From NCBI GenBank assembly GCA_003543245.1, contig DPJB01000025.1, positions 113,747-123,042 of the forward strand: a DNA stretch of 9,296 bases. The letters run 5' to 3'. The first letter of the stretch is position 1. Each line of letters opens with the position of its first letter. Positions 5,632 to 9,296 of this stretch are shown here, piece by piece. The notes below the pieces were generated by a model, which was not told the origin of the DNA, ran no database searches, and saw only the letters and a list, made by a program, of their open reading frames with translations. The DNA is from Moraxellaceae bacterium. GTDB lineage: Bacteria; Pseudomonadota; Gammaproteobacteria; Pseudomonadales; Moraxellaceae. A program made the position numbers and the translations under genes.

Positions 5632-7806
5632 TCAGGCGATGCTCCCCGCGTCCATCCCGTAAGGCAGACGGATTTCCACCAGGCAGCCATTCTCTGTGAT
5701 CCAGCGTGCCTCGCCGCTCAGCTCGGCCAGGCGTGCCCGCATGATCGCCAGCCCGCGGCCACTGTCCTGCCAGTTTTCCGGGTTGCCGGCGCTGCCGTTG
5801 TCCTGCACCGTCAGCAGCAGCTGGTTGCTGGTGCCGGACAGGGTGATGCGTAACTCAGAGGCCCCGCTGTGGCGCAGGGCGTTGCTCACTGCTTCGCGCA
5901 GCACGCGCGTCAGGTTGGCGTGCTGGCGTGAGCTCAGCATGTTGCCCAGTTCGGTTTCCATCTGGTTGTCCCAGACCAGCCCCACGCCTTGCGCCTGGGT
6001 TCTTTCCTGTATCTCGTTGCGCCACCGTGTGGCCGCTTCGCCAAGTACGGTGTCGCGGAAGTTGAGTGTGTGCAGCAGGTCGCGCGTGTCGCGGATGGCT
6101 TCACGCACCAGTGGCTGATGATCTGCCGGACTCTTGTGCAGGATGGTCAGCAGCTTGGCGCCGAGGTCGTCATGAATGTCCCGGGCAATCCGCTCGCGCT
6201 CGATCTGGGCGCCGGTGTCCCGTGCGCGGAACATGTCGAGGGACAGTGCAAACAGGTTTCTGACGGATTCCAGGGTGTCCAGGTCCTGATGAGTGAACAG
6301 GCGGGCGCCGTTACCGGCGTGCCGCAGGCACAGGGCGCGGCCCGGCTCACGCAGGTCCGGCACGATAAGGGCCAGGCCGTTTTCTGCCACCTTTGTCATG
6401 TCGTGATCGTGGCGATAACTGTCTGCAGGGACAATCTGCAGGGGCTGGTAGACCACTTGCAGGATGTCGGGCCAGCGCTCGCGCAGGCGGCTCTCGGTGG
6501 CTTCGCCGGCATTGGTCTGGATGAGCAGGGGAAGGACATCGGGCAGCCACTGCTGCAGGGTGCGCTGACGGCGCCCGCCCAGCCACTCCCAGAGCTTCTG
6601 GCGCAGGGGGAAATACAGCCAGCCGACAATTGCCACCGACAGCGACAGGGCCATGCCCTCGGGGACCGAGAGGAAGGACAGCAGCAGCACATCGACCAGC
6701 ACGACAGCGATGCCGCCCAGAAACCATGCCCAGACGGCATACCACCAGGCCTCCAGCTGGAACAGGCGGTAACGCACCACGCCCAGCGCCAGCCCCCAGT
6801 ACATGATGAGGAAGGCACCGAACATCACGCCCTGCGGAGCGGGCAATGGCAGGTTGAGTGCCGAGGGGATGATGATGGTGCCGGCAAACAGGCCGGTGGC
6901 GACATAGATGGACAGCAGGAACCAGCGCAGGGCGGCGCGGTCGGCCGGATGCTGACGGGTTTGCCACCACTGCATGCCGGCAAAGACAAAGCTGAGGGCA
7001 AACACGATCAGTACGCCGAAGTGAAACAACGCCGGGTCGCCGCCGGCCTGTGACGCATCCAGTAGCCAGACGGCCAGGGCAGCGGTGTAGCAGGCCAGGG
7101 GTGCCCACATGCCACCCAGCCGGCGCGGGTAGACCCAGAGAAGGCTGGTCAGTGAGGCGGTAAAGAACAGGGCGCCGAAATGATTGGCTATCGAAAGCAA
7201 CCGGAAATCCGTGGCGGGCAGCGCCAGCTCACGGGTGCTGTAAATGCCTGCGGCCGGCGCAAAGATCAGGTAGCCAATGCCGGTGAGCAGGTAGAGGCGG
7301 GTCGCGGCCGAGACCTGCGGGCTGAGCGCCCAGACCAGAGCCCCGGTAAGAACCCCGCTCACGCCGACAAACAGCTGGAACCAGAACAGCAGGGGAAGGT
7401 CGCCCAGACGTGCCGGACGTGTATCCAGTACGACATGACGTCCGTCAGTCAGCGTCGCTGTCAGTGAGCCGGTCGCCAGCTGGCTGGCCAGCAGTCCCTG
7501 GTCCTGCATGAAGGCGTTGTAGTCGGCAAAGCCGGGCAGGGTGTCGGGTTCTTCGGTCAGCAGGTCGGCTCGTGCAGGCAGGTCGCCATGCGTTGTCCCG
7601 AACGAGACGATGATGTCGCCAGGCTGGATGCGCGAGTGGTTGGGACTGCCTTCATCCACCGCCGTGACCATCATGCGCTGTTTGTCATCCAGTCCGATGG
7701 TCACGCCCATGCGTGGAGTGGACAGCGCGGCCAGTATCGACAGCAAACTGACCGCCAGGGTCACGATGACGGCAAGGCCGATGAGGGTTCGGGGAGAAAG
7801 TCGCAT
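5632..7806 (-). CDS. ComP-like membrane sensor histidine kinase with PDZ domain, 724 aa
   Basis: This is the probable sensor of a two-component system with the divergent regulator at 7956. Domain order: membrane helix 8-28; PDZ-like region about 33-130 (VTAVDEGSPNHSRIQPGDIIVSFG), probably periplasmic; eight or nine helices between about 138 and 401; a degenerate GAF-like linker about 418-528; a HisKA_3 dimerisation helix with IARDIHDDLGAKLL (540-553) and phospho-acceptor His545; and an HATPase domain with N-box EAVSNALRH (Asn642), G1 box QDNG (668-671) and G2 box SGRGLAIMRARL (682-693). All key catalytic residues are present. The order of one helix, PDZ and many helices before a NarL-type kinase core resembles Bacillus ComP, but the ligand is unknown. 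The start at 7806 has a GGAA ribosome site. Its 3' end lies one base from the channel gene's stop. Confidence 0.92.
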   Translation of the reverse strand: MRLSPRTLIGLAVIVTLAVSLLSILAALSTPRMGVTIGLDDKQRMMVTAVDEGSPNHSRIQPGDIIVSFGTTHGDLPARADLLTEEPDTLPGFADYNAFMQDQGLLASQLATGSLTATLTDGRHVVLDTRPARLGDLPLLFWFQLFVGVSGVLTGALVWALSPQVSAATRLYLLTGIGYLIFAPAAGIYSTRELALPATDFRLLSIANHFGALFFTASLTSLLWVYPRRLGGMWAPLACYTAALAVWLLDASQAGGDPALFHFGVLIVFALSFVFAGMQWWQTRQHPADRAALRWFLLSIYVATGLFAGTIIIPSALNLPLPAPQGVMFGAFLIMYWGLALGVVRYRLFQLEAWWYAVWAWFLGGIAVVLVDVLLLSFLSVPEGMALSLSVAIVGWLYFPLRQKLWEWLGGRRQRTLQQWLPDVLPLLIQTNAGEATESRLRERWPDILQVVYQPLQIVPADSYRHDHDMTKVAENGLALIVPDLREPGRALCLRHAGNGARLFTHQDLDTLESVRNLFALSLDMFRARDTGAQIERERIARDIHDDLGAKLLTILHKSPADHQPLVREAIRDTRDLLHTLNFRDTVLGEAATRWRNEIQERTQAQGVGLVWDNQMETELGNMLSSRQHANLTRVLREAVSNALRHSGASELRITLSGTSNQLLLTVQDNGSAGNPENWQDSGRGLAIMRARLAELSGEARWITENGCLVEIRLPYGMDAGSIA

Positions 7807-7842
7807 GTCGGGTTCCTGGTGACGTGATCAAGTCCTGCGTGG

Positions 7843-7872
7843 AGCATAACGGTACATGCTTGTCGTCGTCAT
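7843..7872 (-). promoter_or_regulatory. Possible promoter of the sensor kinase gene
   Basis: On the minus strand ATGACG (7867-7872) and TATGCT (7843-7848) are separated by 18 bases, each matching four of six sigma70 consensus positions. The start would fall about 30 bases before the kinase ATG. The match is modest, and the 149-base divergent gap shows no better candidate. Confidence 0.28.
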
Positions 7873-7955
7873 GTTGCCCGCAGCAGGTGTTCGCGTGCAT
7901 GCTCGGGGTGTTCAGGCGTTGGTGACCGGATTCACCTTAGGGAGTGGTGCAGCCA

Positions 7956-8597
7956 ATGAAAAGGGTGCTGGTGGTTGAGGATGTCGTTGATACGGCACAC
8001 TGGTTGGCAGAACGGGTGCGCGGTGCGTTTGGTGCCGGAGTGGCCGTGACGCTGGCGCATACGCTGGCGGCAGCGAAACGGATGGCAGATCAGGATGTGT
8101 TTGACCTGTTCGTTGTCGATCTGGGGCTGCCGGATGGCGAAGGTACCGACTTCATCCGTCATGTCGAGCCGGTGCGAACCGGGGCACACGTGGTGGTCAC
8201 CACAATCTATGATGATGATGATCATGTGTTCCGGGCCCTGCGTGCGGGTGCGCGCGGGTACCTGCTCAAGGACCAGTCGGATGCCGTGCTGGAGAGTGCG
8301 TTGCGGGGTCTTGCCGCCGATGTGCCGGCGCTGTCTCCGGGGATAGCCCGGCGGATGATGGACTTCTTCGCGCAGTCCGGCCCTGCGCTGGAGCCTTGCG
8401 ACCTGACTCACCGTGAGCGCGATGTGCTGGTGCTGATTGCCGGTGGCCGCAGCGTTATCGAGACGGCCTCGCAGCTGGAAATCTCGGTACACACGGTGCG
8501 TGGCTATGTGAAGGATATCTACCGCAAACTCGGTATTTCCTCGCGGGCTGAGGCCAGCCTCAAGGCGGTCCGCATGGGATTGCTCCGGCAGGGCTGA
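7956..8597 (+). CDS. NarL/LuxR-family response regulator, 213 aa
   Basis: This is a DNA-binding regulator switched on by phosphorylation, probably by the divergent HisKA_3 kinase. The receiver domain (1-120) has the acidic pair Glu8-Asp9, phospho-acceptor Asp55 in VVDLGLPDG, the switch Thr82/Thr83 and Lys105 in GYLLKD. The C-terminal LuxR helix-turn-helix (about 148-210) reads LTHRERDVLVLIAGG, then SQLEISVHTVRGYVKDIYRK, then LGISSRAEA. The ATG at 7956 is preferred because AGGGAG lies 11 bases upstream; a GTG at 7944 overlaps that site and is unlikely. An Asp run (86-89) comes from a short GAT repeat in the DNA. Divergent sensor and regulator genes often share control from one gap; target genes are not visible, though the small membrane genes downstream are candidates by position. 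Confidence 0.95.
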   Translation: MKRVLVVEDVVDTAHWLAERVRGAFGAGVAVTLAHTLAAAKRMADQDVFDLFVVDLGLPDGEGTDFIRHVEPVRTGAHVVVTTIYDDDDHVFRALRAGARGYLLKDQSDAVLESALRGLAADVPALSPGIARRMMDFFAQSGPALEPCDLTHRERDVLVLIAGGRSVIETASQLEISVHTVRGYVKDIYRKLGISSRAEASLKAVRMGLLRQG

Positions 8598-8682
8598 ATT
8601 GTGGCTGCAGGTTGACCTGTGTCATGTGGTGACAGGCCGGTCCGTGGTGATATCAGACAATAACCTTGCGAGGAGTGATGTC

Positions 8683-8847
8683 ATGGATATTGCCAGTGAA
8701 CTGTTCGGGACTTCCAGCGGCTGGATGGTCATCATCGTCCTGCTGATCATGCTGGTGGGTATTCCAGGCGTGGTCTGGTGGACGCTGGGGCACACCAAGG
8801 TGTCCGAGTGCGAAGTGAAGGACAAGAAGGCGCATCCCGGACAGTAG
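8683..8847 (+). CDS. Small single-pass membrane protein (DUF3149-like), 54 aa
   Basis: The start at 8683 is fixed by AGGAG seven bases upstream; a longer in-frame reading from 8599 begins two bases after the regulator's stop and adds a segment without membrane or family character. The protein is a short amphipathic head with LFGTSSGW (7-14), one membrane helix (about 14-35, VIIVLLIMLVGIPGVVWW), and a charged tail ending KDKKAHPGQ. The FG-x(3)-G head followed by a single helix resembles the DUF3149 group of tiny membrane proteins, but at this length the match is tentative. It lies 85 bases after the response regulator on the same strand. Function unknown; a role as a small accessory membrane protein is inference. 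Confidence 0.7.
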   Translation: MDIASELFGTSSGWMVIIVLLIMLVGIPGVVWWTLGHTKVSECEVKDKKAHPGQ

Positions 8848-8888
8848 TCTGGTGGCGTGCTAGCCTGTAGGCCGGCTTGCTGATGTGA

Positions 8889-8904
8889 GGGGGCAACTGC
8901 CCCC
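8889..8904 (+). terminator. Short GC hairpin between two small membrane-protein genes
   Basis: GGGGGC and GCCCCC form a 6-bp stem with a four-base loop (aact). No U-tract follows. It could be a weak terminator after the gene ending at 8847 or an mRNA structure 26 bases before the start at 8931. Confidence 0.35.
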
Positions 8905-8930
8905 GCTAGGTATGCCTCAAGGAGACGTAA

Positions 8931-9137
8931 ATGGAACGCAATATTGGTGATGTCGAGCGCGTTGTGCGTGTGGTGGCCGGCCTTGGCCTGCTGTCACTGG
9001 TGTTCGTGGGGCCGCAGACAATGTGGGGGCTGGTTGGCATTGTGCCGATCTTTACCGGCCTTTCCGGCTGGTGCCCGCCATACAGCCTGCTGGGGATCAG
9101 CACCTGCAAGGTGAAGCCCGGAAGCAAGCCTGAATAA
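8931..9137 (+). CDS. DUF2892 (YgaP-type transmembrane) family protein, 68 aa
   Basis: This is a small inner-membrane protein of the DUF2892 family, which also forms the membrane part of YgaP-type rhodanese proteins; here no rhodanese domain is attached. The layout is typical: MERNIGDVERVVRVVAG, two helices (about 13-27 and 31-46), then the conserved GWCPPYSLLGISTC with Cys48 and Cys59. The ATG has an excellent ribosome site, AAGGAG, six bases upstream. It ends in front of a 14-bp hairpin. The paired cysteines could act in sulfur or thiol chemistry, but this is family-based speculation. Confidence 0.92.
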   Translation: MERNIGDVERVVRVVAGLGLLSLVFVGPQTMWGLVGIVPIFTGLSGWCPPYSLLGISTCKVKPGSKPE

Positions 9138-9145
9138 CCCGGTAA

Positions 9146-9178
9146 CACTGGGCGGCAGGGTTCGCCTGCCGCCCAGTG
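9146..9178. terminator. Strong hairpin between convergent genes (probable terminator)
   Basis: A perfect 14-bp inverted repeat, CACTGGGCGGCAGG (9146-9159) and CCTGCCGCCCAGTG (9165-9178), has a five-base loop gttcg. It sits between the DUF2892 gene (ends 9137) and the minus-strand gene ending at 9189. A clear U-tract is lacking on both sides, so the terminator call rests on stem strength and position. Confidence 0.65.
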
Positions 9179-9188
9179 AATCGGGTCC

Positions 9189-9296
9189 TTAGTGAATCAG
9201 GTCCTTGTAGGCGCACCAGGTGGCATGCCCCAGCAAGGGCATGATCACGATCAGGCCGACCAGGGCCAGTGCCATGCCAAGCCCGGTGAGCACCAC
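9189..9296 (-). CDS. DUF2189-like integral membrane protein, C-terminal fragment (35 codons)
   Basis: The minus strand reads without stops from the right edge to TAA at 9189-9191. The 35 residues are a hydrophobic helix (VVLTGLGMALALVGLIVIMP) followed by LLGHATWCAYKDLIH. The ending Pro-Leu-x-Gly-His-Ala-Thr-Trp-x-x-Tyr is characteristic, to my recollection, of DUF2189/COG5473 multi-pass membrane proteins, which usually end a few residues later. The start lies outside the window. Codon use and GC content match the neighbours. Confidence 0.7.
   Translation of the reverse strand: MVLTGLGMALALVGLIVIMPLLGHATWCAYKDLIH

Noticed and set aside
5989..7053. Plus-strand open frame of 354 codons inside the kinase gene
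   Set aside because: It is antisense to a kinase with intact domains, lacks recognisable motifs and is rich in Gln/Gly/Ala, as expected of a shadow frame in GC-rich DNA.
7944..7955. Upstream GTG start for the response regulator
   Set aside because: The GTG overlaps the AGGGAG ribosome site that best serves the ATG at 7956, and receivers of this family start immediately before the first beta strand, as the ATG reading does.
8207..8226. GAT/ATG trinucleotide run as a possible microsatellite
   Set aside because: It is only about four units long and encodes an Asp run inside the receiver domain; too short for a phase-variable repeat.
8612..8640. TTGACC as a promoter for the small membrane gene at 8683
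   Set aside because: No acceptable -10 hexamer lies 16-18 bases downstream.
1..9296. CRISPR array, tRNA/rRNA genes, insertion sequences or phage remnants
   Set aside because: No spaced direct repeats of array type, cloverleaf-like or rRNA sequence, transposase motif or terminal repeats were seen on reading both strands.

Overview
The window is GC-rich chromosomal DNA with tightly packed genes and Shine-Dalgarno-led starts. It carries a TrxC-type thioredoxin with its zinc finger, cold-shock proteins beginning MATGTVKWFN, and CHAD, DUF2279, DUF2892 and DUF2189-type proteins. This combination suggests a betaproteobacterium, perhaps of the order Neisseriales. That placement is inference from protein style only; no rRNA or marker gene is present. 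There are no tRNA or rRNA genes, CRISPR arrays, transposases or phage genes. It reads as ordinary core or near-core genome, not a mobile island.

Layout. The window opens on the first four codons of a minus-strand cold-shock gene and its leader and promoter (1-190). Next come a secreted protein of unknown function on the minus strand (286-846), a plus-strand ComJ-like protein (1084-1551), a strong two-way terminator, and a minus-strand overlapping pair: a DUF2279 exported protein followed by a VTT/TVP38 membrane protein (3118 down to 1618). On the plus strand follow a CHAD-domain protein and thioredoxin 2 (3310-4564), ended by another two-way terminator. A complete minus-strand cold-shock gene (4636-4839) has a leader and promoter that match those at the left edge block by block. 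Then comes a plus-strand potassium-channel-like protein (5157-5630). It converges, with one base between the stop codons, on a large minus-strand sensor kinase (5632-7806). The kinase is divergent from its probable partner, a LuxR-type response regulator (7956-8597). Two small plus-strand membrane proteins follow (8683-8847 and 8931-9137). The window ends in the C-terminus of a minus-strand DUF2189-like membrane protein.

How the parts fit. The clearest two-gene system is the sensor kinase and response regulator. The kinase has one N-terminal membrane helix, a PDZ-like extracytoplasmic domain, about eight or nine more helices, a degenerate GAF-like linker and a HisKA_3/HATPase core. This order resembles Bacillus ComP, but nothing here shows the signal or target genes. 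The most informative non-coding signal is the shared cold-shock leader. Four sequence blocks and an exactly conserved 29-base gap from the -35 box to the first block are kept at two loci about 4.8 kb apart, which points to co-regulated cold-shock paralogues with a structured 5' UTR. No clearly new multi-gene system could be supported.
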